DNA from: Hofstenia miamia
Taxonomy: Eukaryota; Xenacoelomorpha; Acoela; Hofsteniidae
Assembly (NCBI GenBank): GCA_900660155.1
Contig: CABFPE010000732.1
Span: 210,225-274,224 of the forward strand
Reading direction: 5' to 3'
DNA length: 64,000 bases
Shown here in pieces: positions 29,180 through 40,813 of the stretch. The translations under genes were made by a program, and so were the position numbers. The notes under the pieces are model-generated. The model ran no database searches. It had not been told where the DNA came from and saw only the letters and a program-made list of their open reading frames with translations. The number at the start of each line of letters is the position of its first letter. The first letter of the stretch is position 1.

Positions 29180-30009
29180 GTTGCCCCTCCAAATCTTCCC
29201 AGTCAGCTCTTGTGTGCCTTTCAAAGCAAAATCCCAGAAAGACCTCAGGGGGATTTTCAAGGAATGGGCTGACAGTCACCTCGTGATGGCAAGAACTGTA
29301 CAAAACATCCTAAAGAAGTACTGAATTGGGACTATGGTGACCAAGAAAGCAATTCTTAACCTCAAAGCAATGATTACGCCGGCTAAGGTGCGCCAAGTAG
29401 ATGACAGACAATTCGCCTGAACTTTGGTCTAATGTTATATTTTCAGATGAGTCAAGGTTTGAGTTATACTCATCAAAAAGAATGTTGATAGAGACCAATT
29501 GCCTCAATTTACTCGGGGACCATGAAGTATGGTGGGAAGTCTTTCATGGTATGGGGTGCAATATGGTACTCTCTGAAGATCTCCATGTGCTCGGATTCTA
29601 GAGAAGGAACTCTTGCCACTTGTTACAAGTGATTCGATATATCAGCAGGATGGTGCTCCGCATCATACCTCAAAAGAAATGAAAAATTTCCTCCAACAAT
29701 AATGGTGTTGCTATCTTTGCTGAATGGCCTGGTCAATCTCCACACCTTAACATTATCGAAAATATGTGGAAAGATGTCAAATATCGGATTGGACAGCATA
29801 CTCTTCACATTGAAGACGAGCTGTGGAGCGCAATAAACAAAGAATTCTATGCAATTCCCAGCTGTTTTATTGAAAGACTTTTCACTTCAATCCCTGATCA
29901 CCTTGAAGCTGTTACTCACTCAAAGGGCACCCTAAAAAATATTAGAAGAGACAATTTTGTTGATAAGTGTTATATTGCATCAATCAATCATTTATGTATC
30001 TTATTTTGA
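29180..30009 (+). pseudogene. Tc1 transposase relic (DD34E)
   Basis: Plus-strand frames show a helix-turn-helix remnant with a serine/arginine linker (about 29,100-29,300) and VIFSDESRFELYSSK with the first Asp. QQDGAPHHTSKEM with the second Asp lies near 29,650. IIENMWKDVKYRIGQHT with the Glu lies near 29,758. The spacing fits DD34E. At least three frame changes and several stops inactivate it. The last ~57 bases recur at window position 1. Confidence 0.8.
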
Positions 30010-30820
30010 ATTTAATTTTTCGGATTTGCTCATTTTTTAATTCTTTTTCAGGTGACTGAATACATTTTTCCAATACAAGTTTTCTAATTTTGATTAAAAA
30101 TTAATAGTCATTTGTTATTCTACACTTTTTATGGTATTAGACATACAGATTTTTCTTTCTCAATCAAAGTAACACTTAGTTATAATCTCATGCACACTCT
30201 ATCCAATGAATGTTCATTATTTATTCAAAATAGCAAGGTGGTCGAATACATATTTCCAGTACTGTATTTTTTTAAAGTTGTCCAATGGCGTGTATTCTTT
30301 AAGTGTTTCTGTCATGTTTTCTATGGTTGCTCCGGGATATGAATATATGGCAACTGTGTCTTTCTTTAGTAGGGCGGGTGCTTTTAGGTAGCGATACATG
30401 GAGGTTCCTAAAATAAGCATACCTGCATCCGTTTGTAGTAATTTGGCGCGGTGTTTTCTCAGGTTGGGTGTTTGTGAGGAGGCGGATAAATTTGTGATGA
30501 TTGGTGATGTTGTGACGGTGAAACTTGCGTCCATTCATCTTTCTCTGGAGGTTTATAGGCGGAACCTCCTTTTCTTTGTATGTGAGAATGGTGTGGATTA
30601 AGCTGTGCATGTTAAAAGCTCTTCCTTTGATAGATTGCTGAAATGAGCTTGAAGGTTAGCAAATGTGATTCTCACTACCCAGTTAGCGTAGGACAGAGAG
30701 CTCAGCAGTACCAACTGCTCGAGGAGAAATCATCTCAGCATATGTTAGAAAACAAAGATTGAAGGTTTCAAAGTTATAGATAATTATATTTCAATTGCTT
30801 ATTTGCTGTTGTAGCAAATG

Positions 30821-31546
30821 TGTGATTTTATCATCCAACAAGCTAACGAAAATTTCAAAACAAACAGAAAAAAAAATCAATTTCTGTGAAAAATTGAAGG
30901 AAATATTTTGAAATTTGGACCATTAGAAATGAGCATGTTGTCTTTACTTGAATATACAAAAACATATTTTGATAATATACCATTTTGTGATGTTAATAAT
31001 GTCTTAGAAAACAATTGCACCATGAATCTACAGTTAGTGGAGATTAGTAGATTAGATTTAAATTCGAAGACCATTGATAAAGCTACCATTAAGGTAAATG
31101 CACAATGCTTTTTTGGGAAGAAACGAAAAGAATTATTTTATAAAAAATCTATTAGGGCCTAAGACTCAACTGATGTCAAAGTTCTCGCTACATAAAAACA
31201 CGTGTTTGATATTTTACATGATAAAGCCAATAATGAAATTTATTCCGTTGATAGCGAAAACCATAAAGAAGTTCGAATAATGGCAGCAGAAGAAAATTTA
31301 GCGTTGAAGACTGCTCTTATTTTTCCTATTAGAACTTTTGAGCGATGCTACCAAACAATAACCTGTTAGTTTTGTGCTATGATACATTTGCTAATGATCT
31401 GTTAATCGAAGTTTTCAATAATTTTGCGGAATCTAGAGCATTTCCAATTTTATTTGTAATGCTAAAGACATTAATTGTATCTTCTCAAGTAATTGTAAAC
31501 ATTTTGTACATTTCGTTCATTCAAATGTCAACAAGCCGAACTTCTA
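30821..31546 (+). pseudogene. Decayed TRIM-like paralogue (unit 2)
   Basis: Identical to 868-1,593, including all stops and frameshifts. The relic was therefore dead before the duplication (or before the two haplotypes separated). Confidence 0.5.
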
Positions 31547-33826
31547 ACAAGCTGAGCCGAGCTTAAGCAGAGTATTAGATATACAACGAGCCCAAAAAAG
31601 AGCCTTTTTAAGCAAAGCAAATTTATAGTAGTGCTTGTTAATTTGATTATGCGGATATTTTTTCAAGAAATATGCCTTTTTTATAATGTTATTTTAGAAA
31701 TGATTATTAAAGCTGCGTTTCCATGAGTGCGCTATGGACAATTATATTTCAAGTAGGTAGCCGTAGAATGCTTTTGGAGTATTTACACTGTAGCGTCCAG
31801 AAATCGTTGACATTCATTTATGAATACAAAAAATATGTTATTTCTACTAATATATCAAAAATATATTCAGTTCATCTCCTCAGTGCGCTTTTGCTTCAAT
31901 TCTGTGGGGTGTTTACATTATGAATTTTTTGAATTCGTCAAACGATTTCATCATGATGAACAAATTTAAATGCCACCATGCGCAATTGAAGGCTTCAAAT
32001 TAACTCAACATAAGAAATAGAGGTAGTAAGGGAGGCCGAGATTTTGTTACACTTTTTTCTGATTGGTCGAGAGGTGGCCGAGACTTTGCTCCCCTTTTTT
32101 TCTGATTGGTCGAGTGGGGAACTTTGGCATCTGCTGGGCCGTGGATATTGACGGGGGTGTTGTACTGACGTCATGTGAGTTGTATAATCATGTACTTTTA
32201 CTAGTTTTTATGTTATTTATGTGGTCTAACTTAGTTTACATGTTTTACTTTACATACTTGTTTTTTATTAACATATGCCTACATGACATTCGAGTTAGCA
32301 TATCACACATTAATTTAGTTTGCATGTTTTACCTTACATACTTGTTAATATACATCAAACATTAATTTAGTTTGCATGTTTTACTTTAAATACTTCCTTT
32401 TTTATTCGGCAAAACTTAATAAAAAATGTTTGATTTAGATAGATAATAATACTCGTTAAAAAGCATACTGCTCTATTTTGGTAGTAAAACAAATTAATTT
32501 TTCGGAAAAAACAAAAAACTAGTTTATGCAAAAACTTGCAAATTATAATATTTATTAATCATATGTGGTAAAACCCACATTTGTGTTTAAGACAAGACAA
32601 AAATGTAATTTATTCTACACTTTGCTTATAATGACTATATATAGGCCCTATATCGCATTATTAAATTTGTTTATTGTGTTAGCTTATCATCATTGTTGTT
32701 GAGGGAATGCTGTAGGAAACAAACGCAATGTGTATTTGCACTGTATGAATTTCACATGGTAGGATTTATATTAATGATTAATAAACAAGTCAAATGAAGT
32801 GATAGATCACAGTATAATACACATGACAATTAAAAGTTTAAACAAATTCAATTAAAAATGTGTATTAAGAAATAAACGACGTTTCTATTTATGATAAAGT
32901 ATATAATTAATTTAACATCAGGCAGCAAATTCACAGCAATTTATTCAATTAAAATTGATTACACTTTAATAAAAAATATCTGTAACACTAACTAGAAATA
33001 ATATTGCAAAAAATCGTTAAAAATGAAAAAAATATCTGAGATTTAATTATAAAAATAGTGACAAGTCTGATTCAAATGGCTTTGCTTCATTAAATACTGC
33101 GGAAAATTAAAACCACTTAAAAAAGCAAAGTTCCTGAATGATTGGACAATTTTATGCATGATGTCAATTAATCTAAATGAAAACTTAAGCTTCATTTTTT
33201 GTGAAATCAAGAAAAATTCCTTTATTTTCCGGGGCGGATTGGTCCACCGGGCAACCGGGTAAATGCCTGGTGGGCTGGTGCAACTGCAGCATGTGATGCC
33301 CGGTAAAAGGCCAATTTTGTAAAATACAGTGGGCTGGTTCGGGCAGCGCTAACATTTTTGTGAGCAAACGAATTCATTAAAGAACTTAAAAAAAATTCTT
33401 TGTGATTTGCAGCAGAAAATTATCTCTGAATTGCACTGAATTGTTATTTATTATTATTTATGTGGGAATAAAACATATGACAGTCATTAGCAGTTGAAAT
33501 TATTATATTACATGTTCATGTGAGTAAACACAAACTTCTCAGTTTTAAGATGTAGTTCACAGCGTGAGATTTCAGAACTTCTTTTCTTAACATTAGCAAT
33601 GATTGGATGAAAATTGGGTACGGATTAAACCGCAATATCAATGCTTCATTATCTTACATACATCAGGAATTACATTTCCGCTTTTTGAATAAATTTGATT
33701 GGCAGCATCGGATTCGACCTAGCTTTAGCTACATAACAGTGATGACCTTACATGCATACAGAAACGACTTGTATTGTTATTAATGTAATATATAATACCC
33801 TTAATAATGACTTTATTATTCAGCCA
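31547..33826. other. Non-coding stretch, unit 2 counterpart of 1,594-3,828
   Basis: Same order of features as unit 1, with scattered substitutions and a few small indels: an insertion near 31,765, and a 30-bp longer GC hairpin at 33,228-33,350 that adds CAGTGGGCTGGTTCGGGCAG. Confidence 0.6.
32026..32173. promoter_or_regulatory. Promoter-like patch: two CCAAT boxes and a CRE (unit 2)
   Basis: The duplicated CTGATTGGTCGAG and the CRE palindrome TGACGTCA (32,166-32,173) are conserved. The sequence between them has small changes (for example CCCCTTTTTTT for CCACTTTTTT). Confidence 0.4.
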
Positions 33827-34230
33827 ATTCAACTGGAACTTTGCTTGCTGGAATGCTCAAAATCTCTAGAACAAAATTTTTAAAATCATTAGACATAGGA
33901 GATTTACACTAAAATTCAACAACATCTGAATTCGGTCTAGCACTGTCACCATCTAGATATGAAAGTAAAAAATTGTGTGTTGCTAATTTTTGAGCATGTA
34001 GAGGAGCACAAAAATCTAAGATTTTCTTTTTTGATGGTGTTTGAGTGACTCTATAGTTTGCGGGAAAATTCTTTCTTTGATGTAAGGCTGGGATAATTGC
34101 AAAATATTCGTCTGTACTGTCAATTAATTAAATCACGATTGCACATTTTAAAAACTTCTCTAGTTGTGATTTAAAAGTATTTTCTGCTGATGGGTGAATG
34201 ACAATTTCGTACTAACAACACCAAAGCCTT
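33827..34230 (-). pseudogene. Unidentified coding relic (unit 2 only)
   Basis: The minus strand from about 34,215 to 33,827 keeps one reading frame for about 125 codons with only two stops. It contains HPSAENTFKSQLEKFLKCA, DEYFAIIPALHQRKNFPANY, RVTQTPSKKKILDFCAPLHA and QKLATHNFLLSYLDGD. Codon use and composition look like real coding. I do not recognise the family; a transposon protein is plausible because it occupies the slot of the hAT relic in unit 1. Confidence 0.45.
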
Positions 34231-34368
34231 ATTTTTTGCAAAATGTAAATGACTTTGATAGTGTTGATGAAGACATCAATACTATGTCATATCAAATATA
34301 TGAATCAGATAATTCCATTTTTTTTCCATAATTTGTTAAAGTGGTCGCACGTCCTCAATAAACATAAA

Positions 34369-35082
34369 CAGAGATGCAGACCCACAACCTGCACGGACCC
34401 ACATGACATCACATGCAGTGTAGTGTGGGTCCAAATAGTGTGGGTTGTGGGTAATGTGGGGATTTGTGGGTTGAAGAGAAGAAATATGTAATTTTGATTA
34501 CAGTGATTACAGGTAGTAACTGCTACTAAAAATACATAACTATTACCAAATGTGGCTTTATTTTTAGGTGAAAATTGTAATAACGGGATTATACAGTACA
34601 TGTATATAAACTTGTTTTCGCCAAACGGTTAGACCCTAATCCTATATATATGTATATATATATATAATACTATATATATATATATGCCCACGATAGTGAT
34701 GACATGGATAGCGATTAGACTATTTTTGATGTTTGTAATGATTTTATGTTGTTGTTATTTCGTTTGCATTTTTTCATTTCTATTAGTTGTAACTTCTTTG
34801 TGCTTTGCCATTTGAAAACGGTCGAAATGTTCGCTACTCAGGGAATAATCTCGCAATCAATCGATGAAGAAAGGCAAAGTGAGGATTGATATTGAAGTGA
34901 CTGAATGCCCCAGAATTTTTCGATGGCACATACATTTCTTGTACAAAATCTTTCAGCGGGTTTTTGTGGAGCTATTTGAGAAAATATGTGGGTCCTGTGG
35001 GCATTTGTGGTGTGACTTTAAAAATTGCCTGTGGGGATTTGTGGGTCTGTGGGGTCAAGAATTTCAAATTGTTGCATCCCTG
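34369..35082. mobile_element. Non-autonomous hAT element (MITE), 714 bp (unit 2)
   Basis: Same ends and same perfect AACATAAA target duplication (34,361-34,368 and 35,083-35,090) as the copy at 6,242. Internally more diverged than the flanking DNA, with a longer AT microsatellite (34,644-34,684) and a better-matched subterminal hairpin. Confidence 0.85.
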
Positions 35083-35527
35083 AACATAAAGCCCAAGAAA
35101 ATTCTAGGAACAGATAAAAAATGATAAATATACATACATTTGGGATTAAATTTTGGATCATTTTTGAATTGTAGTCCAAATACATAACTTCAATTATACC
35201 TTACTGAGGTAAAGTTGAAAATCAGAATCAGGAAACATCTTTAGGAATGCATTTTGTCATGTCATTACTAAAAAGTTATTTGAATTTTAGTTTTAACGTA
35301 ACCACTGATCGAACAAAAAAGAAATTCTCATGAGTTCTAAAAAAGTAATTTGTTAAATTCTGAATTTTTCAAATCGGGCAATCTAATGCTAAAAAAATAT
35401 CAGAGTAAGAAAAATAAGCCAGTATTTTTACTGTACACACAAGATCGTAATGCTGTCTAGCCTAATAATTGTAATCCAAAGAACCGGAAATTGTTTTGCT
35501 TTTGGAGCTAAAATAAATGTGGTGTAC

Positions 35528-35721
35528 ATAAGTGGGATGGAATGTGTAGAAGTCTATGTCCACAACAGCAGCAACACGAAGATTGCCAATAGCTGCATAT
35601 TTTACAATTTCCTGGACCTTCAATTATAAATGCATGGGTTATGTTCATCAAAACTGCTGGAAATAACATAAGGTATCGTATATTTATGCTTGAACTTGCC
35701 ATAGAAATAATTGAAGAACAA
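35528..35721 (+). pseudogene. piggyBac-like transposase C-terminal scrap (unit 2)
   Basis: Counterpart of 7,380-7,573 with a few substitutions and the same in-frame stop. Confidence 0.5.
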
Positions 35722-37279
35722 TGAGTGACGGATAGCTCAACAATACACGCTACACGAGTTGAAATACAGGATTTTTTGTGTAGTATTCAGTTTTTTTCGT
35801 GTAACCGTATTTCGTGTATCATTAATATGAAGGAGATAGCTGAGGAAGGCAACAAAAAGAATGAAATAAATAGTACACCAAACCTTTGATCTACAGCCAA
35901 TGGTTTATTAGTAATTTTTATTCAAGGTAATTAAATATTGAAACTTCAGCTTTATTTAATTCATTGTCTAAATAACATGATTTTGATAATAATTTCAAAA
36001 GTGAACTTGATTTCTATCAAAATACAGTAGGGGAAAATATACTTGAAACGAATAAAGTATTTTAGAAAATGGAATGTTGATATAAGCTATTAATGAGCGA
36101 AATGATGTATAGTTGCACAATTCCCGCATCTAATAAGTGTTGAACAGATAAAAGTGCTTACACATAAAAAACAAAGAGTAATAAAATATTCAGAATTCCT
36201 AAATTAAGTAAATCAATTCCTTCAAAAAATAATGCTTGTTTCAATAAAATTTTCTCTTTTGCAAATAGTAACACATAGCTTTGAATAATGATATTTTTCA
36301 GTCAGGCATTTTATTTTAACAAATAGAAATTATCTTAACCTATTTCATCCTTAGTGGTGAAATATTGCAAAAATATCATTGTGAAAGGAAATTAAATTTA
36401 CACTTTAAGGAGCATTTTATAAGTCCAATACCTTGTAAAGTATAGAACAGTTGTTGCAGTCTGCAATGGATAGAAGACTATAATTTCAAATTTTTCTAAT
36501 ATACCCAAAATTGGTGTTACAAAATAAAAAATTGAAGTATTTTAGGCAATTATTATAAAAATTGACATAAAATTTTCAGCTCAGATTGGCAAGTTTTCTT
36601 TATAACTAGAACGGCACTAACGGGACTAAAAGTAAAAATGAAGCAAAAATGATTTGCTACAACATTTTGAATTGAACATTCCATTGAAGAACCCAGGTAT
36701 AAAAACCAAAAGGATTGAATTCCATAGCACGAAATTTGTGATTATTATTATTCAATTTGAAAGTCATAGGTTGTAGTAAATATTCGGCCAAGTTGCTATA
36801 ATCTGACTTTCAAGCAAAAAATGTATATATTAAATTTTTCATTTATTTTATCAAAAATTTTTTGAAAACAGAAAATTATGAATTTGGAATATGCCACTGT
36901 CACTAATCCATTTTTTGAATTGTCTGGATATCTGTTCATTTAAGCTTTGTAAATTCGTGAGTAGGTTTGAACTACATATTCAACACATCCAGAGTTTTAT
37001 TAGAATAAGTCCGAGTTTTACATTTCAAAAGTTTTCTCAAAATTTTATGGAATACAAAAAAGGAATGCCACTTTGTATTTCAAAAGGTCCTATAACCTTT
37101 TCCTGCTGTTGTATTTAATGAAAGCATGCATGTGTTAAATAGAAACTATTTAGCATTCTCTATTACTTATAGCATTTCAGCAAGTGCACACTCAATTCTC
37201 CATGTTTAACAGTACGCTTAATATTTTATTTACATAGTTTCGGTATGGCCTAATTGATTCCGCGTTACAATTGTCTTAG
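35722..37279. other. Upstream region of TRIM copy 2
   Basis: 35,722-36,590 is near-identical to unit 1. 36,591-37,040 is unrelated to the unit 1 sequence at the same place. 37,040-37,279 is about 90% similar. No coding was recognised. Confidence 0.6.
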
Positions 37280-39247
37280 ATGGCAAATAACAATGATTCC
37301 ATTTCTTTACAATTTTTAATATGCCCAATCTGTTTATGTAGTTTTAATGATCCCTATTGCTTGCCATGCCTTCATTCATTTTGTAAGGCATGTTTGGATA
37401 AATTTAGTGCCAATAAAACGCACATAGACTGTCCAACGTGTAGATTACACATACCAATAGATTCAATAAAAAAAGACATTCGTTCTGCGGAAATGATTGA
37501 CTACATTAAAAATCCAAGTCATTCAATCATGATGAACATCTGTGCTCTATGTCGAGAGGATGTTGATTCTGTTGATATACACCTATGTCATGATTGCATG
37601 ATTGGCATGTGCTCTAGTTGTGCCACTGAGCATAAGAATAATGGAAGTAGTTCAACACACAGTGTATGCCTCTTAGAGTCCAAGGAGTTTCCTTTATGTT
37701 CAAATCATTTCAAGAAACTGGATTTGTTCTGCTATGAAAAAAATTGTCAGAAGGAGATCTGTTCCAAATGCATTTCAGTAAATCATTTGCGACATGATGT
37801 AAGGTCAATTGATGAAAAAATATATTTTGTTAAAAATAGAATCATTCATAATCTTGATTTGCATAAGAAATATGTCAACGGATTAGATTTGTTGATGACC
37901 TCTCTTACAAGTTCGTTTAAAGAATATGATAAATCTCTAGATAATTTAGAGGATTCTCTAACTGCACAAAGAGATAAATTATTAGAAATTGTTTCTAATT
38001 GTTTTAATAAGGAGAAAGCCAAAGTCACCGATGCAAAACGTGATGCTCACAACGCATTTCAGCAAAAAATGGCTCCACTTTTATTATTAAAGCAAAAATC
38101 TGTCGCAGTATCTTCTGAAGCCATAAATACATGTCAAAAGCCAATGTCATTTAATGAGCTTTGTGGAGTGCAAGATTCAATTGAATTTGATTTAGATTTG
38201 CTTGATTCTGATATTGATTTAGAAAAAGAGGCATTTGTGCATCGAATTTCAGATAATAATAATCTCAGCACAATTAGTTGCTATATTAAAGAGTGGCTAG
38301 GTTGTATTGAAACCGAAATAGAACTTCCATTTAGCGATCTTTCTTTGATCGTCAATGTTGGGCGTCCTTATACTTACTCATTGGATAGTCAAAATAATGA
38401 TATAACTTGCCAGAAGGAAAATGCTATTCCTTTTCCAAATACTAATCCCTGCTTAATTGAAACTTATAGAGTAGATTTTGAAACAGTTTTAGACATATTA
38501 TATGACAAAATACACGAGCAATTGATTGTTTTAGAGTCTTCAAAGGGCGAACTTTTGCTAAGGGAAATCACTAAAGCCAATTCTAGAATGCATGTTATCA
38601 CAAAAGATTATCAAGAATTTGAACGTAGCTGTCTGGCTCAGCTGGCATGCGGAAAAATTTTGGTGTTATACTTTTCAAAGTCAAGAGATTTCACCAATCT
38701 AATTACTGTTTCCAACGATTTAGAAGAACATGATAGATTTCCCATTTCATTATTTGAATTGAAAAAATTGCAATTAATTTGCGCAAGTGACTGCAGAAAA
38801 TTTATCTTTTTTTATTTAACAAACCACAAAATATTCTGCTATGACATAGAACAAAATAAATATACGTGTGCTACAACGACGTTTTCTTCTGTTCCAATTT
38901 TGATGGATGTTCATGAAAACTTGGACATAATGGCTTTTGCATTTGACAATCACATTGCTTTGTTCTCATTTGATGATGAAGTAATTCTCAAAAGATTTGG
39001 GAGTACCTTGGAAAATGATTATTTTGGAATTTGCTTCCTATATGAAAATATGTTGCTTGCTTCATCCGAGCATTCTTTGTATTTGTTTGATGCAATTGAA
39101 GGAAGGTTTGACAGAGAAATAAAAAGATTCAAGGGTAAAGATAAGCGTATTTGCATTAAAGATCCTTCTGTGTTAGCTAAATATTCATCTGGAGGGTTTT
39201 GGGTGTATTCAGAAAATCAAAAACAAATATTTCAAGCGAAATTTTGA
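37280..39247 (+). CDS. TRIM/RBCC RING-finger protein, copy 2
   Basis: An intact 655-codon frame with the same RING, two B-boxes, coiled coil and C-terminal strand-rich region as the gene at 9,119. All zinc ligands are conserved. Ten residues differ: T3N, D5N, C9S, D23N, T61D, D81H, E325D, N422K, D423G and T442K (copy 1 to copy 2). Six fall in the first 81 residues. By eye there are about 15 base changes in the first ~190 bases but only about 9 in the remaining ~1,775. ATG again directly follows TTGTCTTAG. Both copies being intact argues for retained function or recent origin. Confidence 0.93.
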   Translation: MANNNDSISLQFLICPICLCSFNDPYCLPCLHSFCKACLDKFSANKTHIDCPTCRLHIPIDSIKKDIRSAEMIDYIKNPSHSIMMNICALCREDVDSVDIHLCHDCMIGMCSSCATEHKNNGSSSTHSVCLLESKEFPLCSNHFKKLDLFCYEKNCQKEICSKCISVNHLRHDVRSIDEKIYFVKNRIIHNLDLHKKYVNGLDLLMTSLTSSFKEYDKSLDNLEDSLTAQRDKLLEIVSNCFNKEKAKVTDAKRDAHNAFQQKMAPLLLLKQKSVAVSSEAINTCQKPMSFNELCGVQDSIEFDLDLLDSDIDLEKEAFVHRISDNNNLSTISCYIKEWLGCIETEIELPFSDLSLIVNVGRPYTYSLDSQNNDITCQKENAIPFPNTNPCLIETYRVDFETVLDILYDKIHEQLIVLESSKGELLLREITKANSRMHVITKDYQEFERSCLAQLACGKILVLYFSKSRDFTNLITVSNDLEEHDRFPISLFELKKLQLICASDCRKFIFFYLTNHKIFCYDIEQNKYTCATTTFSSVPILMDVHENLDIMAFAFDNHIALFSFDDEVILKRFGSTLENDYFGICFLYENMLLASSEHSLYLFDAIEGRFDREIKRFKGKDKRICIKDPSVLAKYSSGGFWVYSENQKQIFQAKF

Positions 39248-40051
39248 TATAGAAATACCAAAATGGTTTTGATAACCAAAACCATTAAAAACATTCTAAT
39301 TGAACTATAGACCTCAGAAGTAGGAGTTTTGGATTTACTTTCTAATTATTTGAATAATTTCCTTGCTTTTCTTTCCACAAATGTACTACGTTTATAAAAT
39401 CATAGTTTTTTAAAGTATATCATTCCCACAAAAATATTAAAACTTATTTGAATGTATTGAAATGAATTATAAAACGCCATCAAACTTATTGGGTTGAGAT
39501 GATTTTACAGCAAGCTGAGTATCCCGGAAATGTTAGTTGAGATTAGGGAGTATGATGGTTGCTACAACAGTTCCATACCTCTTTGGTAAATCAAATCTTT
39601 GATGAAGTTTGCGACATGAGGCCAATCAAGTATTTGAAGAAGGTGTGTTCTGTCGGTATGCAACATCTCCATTTCATGCCAGTAGTATGCACAAATTCAC
39701 AAAATCAACTGAGTAGTAAGGAAAGTCCCAGTTGTATATATGCAGTTTTCTAAAAGTGATCATTTTTTAATAACTTTTTACACTTTTCTTATGATTTTGA
39801 TATGAAAAAAGTCGTTTTTTAGAAATTCAGGATTTTACAGCCAGGGATCAAAAAACTGCAGCCATACCCATATAGATAATTATTCAATTATACCCCCTTT
39901 TAAGCTATGCACCAATATGTTTTTAATCAATTTTTTGCATTTTTTAGAAAACCTACCTTTTACAGACATCCCCAGTATTTTCAAAACCACTTGTTGTTCA
40001 GAATTTTTACATGAAATTCAATGCTTCTACTTTAATTACACTCTATTTCTT

Positions 40052-40435
40052 ACAGGGACCAATTTTATGAAAAATGAATCCATAAGAAAGGAAGTATACT
40101 TCCTATCTTGCAGCTGTTGCATATCTATACAAATATATCATATAAAATACATGCGTTTTGTTTTGTTAGAATTATACAGGGACCAATTTTATGAAAAATG
40201 AATCCATAAGAACGGAAGTATACTTCTTGTTAGAATTTTACAGAGACCAAATATTTGAAAAATGAATCCATAAGAACTGAAGTATAATTCCGCTCTTGCA
40301 GCTGTTGCATATCTATACAAATATATCATATAAAATACATGCGTTTTGTTTTGTTAGAATTTTACAGGGACCAAATATTTGAAAATTGAATTCATAAGAA
40401 CAGAAGTCTTATAAAATACATGTGTTTTGTTTTTG
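40052..40435 (+). repeat. ~125-bp VNTR, about 3.5 copies (unit 2)
   Basis: Extra units compared with 11,985-12,275. One unit is cut short at TATACTTC and jumps to TTGTTAGAATTTTACAG. The array starts directly at the broken edge of the inverted-repeat arm. Confidence 0.75.
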
Positions 40436-40558
40436 TTAGAATTAATAGTGAATTTTCACAAAATGATTATGTAAATAATAGATAGAAATGTATAATAAAG
40501 ATAGGGAACATTGCCCATAAATAGTCTTCACCAAAATTCCTCAATATAATTCAAATTC

Positions 40559-40813
40559 TCAAGAATTAAAGTTGAATATCTTCTTAAGAGTTTTAATGAA
40601 ACCAAACACTACAATTTTTGGACATTTTTGAGTGATTTTGTATAGTCTAATTAGAAATCTTGCCCATGCACCACTTATTGTTGTAGATTGTAAAAATGTA
40701 GAAGAAAAGCTCTTTCTCTTTAATGCATTGAAGCTTGGCATGGTATAAAATATTACCTGCACATGATTCAAGATACGCGTTTCTTGATTTACAGTATTCC
40801 ACTTCTTCACCAA
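40559..40813 (-). pseudogene. Polinton-block ORF of unknown role (unit 2)
   Basis: Protein-identical to the frame at 12,405-12,659. Confidence 0.4.

Larger units (their letters stand above)
28402..30264 (+). mobile_element. Tc1/mariner element inserted in SGNH exon, 1,863 bp
   Basis: The ends are CAGTACTGTAAAAAAGAATT on the left and, reversed, CAGTACTGGAAATATGTATT on the right. The ~28-bp terminal repeat is matched at roughly 80%. It is flanked by the TA duplication (28,400-28,401 and 30,265-30,266). Removing the element and one TA restores an uninterrupted SGNH frame on the minus strand, which fixes the boundaries independently. It encodes a broken DD34E transposase on the plus strand and hosts a nested MITE. 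Confidence 0.88.
27848..30534 (-). pseudogene. SGNH-hydrolase-like gene with 50-nt introns, interrupted by Tc1 (unit 2)
   Basis: Exon model on the minus strand: 30,534-30,265 and 28,399-28,356 are one exon split by the Tc1 insertion. Then come 28,305-28,209 and 28,156-27,848 (stop). The introns are 50 nt (28,355-28,306) and about 52 nt (28,208-28,157; donor least certain). Both have GT..AG ends. Joined across the TA duplication the frame is continuous, about 240 residues. Motifs: LILGTSMYRYL (block I, Ser), VTVGRNVV (block III-like, Asn), EYAVIFVGEVPPFPDD, and RDGIHFSRRGYSTL (block V, Asp and His). The superfamily hydrolyses esters or acetyl groups; no signal peptide was seen, so location and substrate are unknown. 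The gene is GC-richer than its surroundings. It is either broken by the insertion or rescued by splicing. Confidence 0.7.

Noticed and set aside
28407..30262. Plain 1.86-kb host intron in the SGNH gene
   Set aside because: Terminal inverted repeats and a TA duplication show that this is a Tc1 element in an exon; the splice sites come from the element itself.
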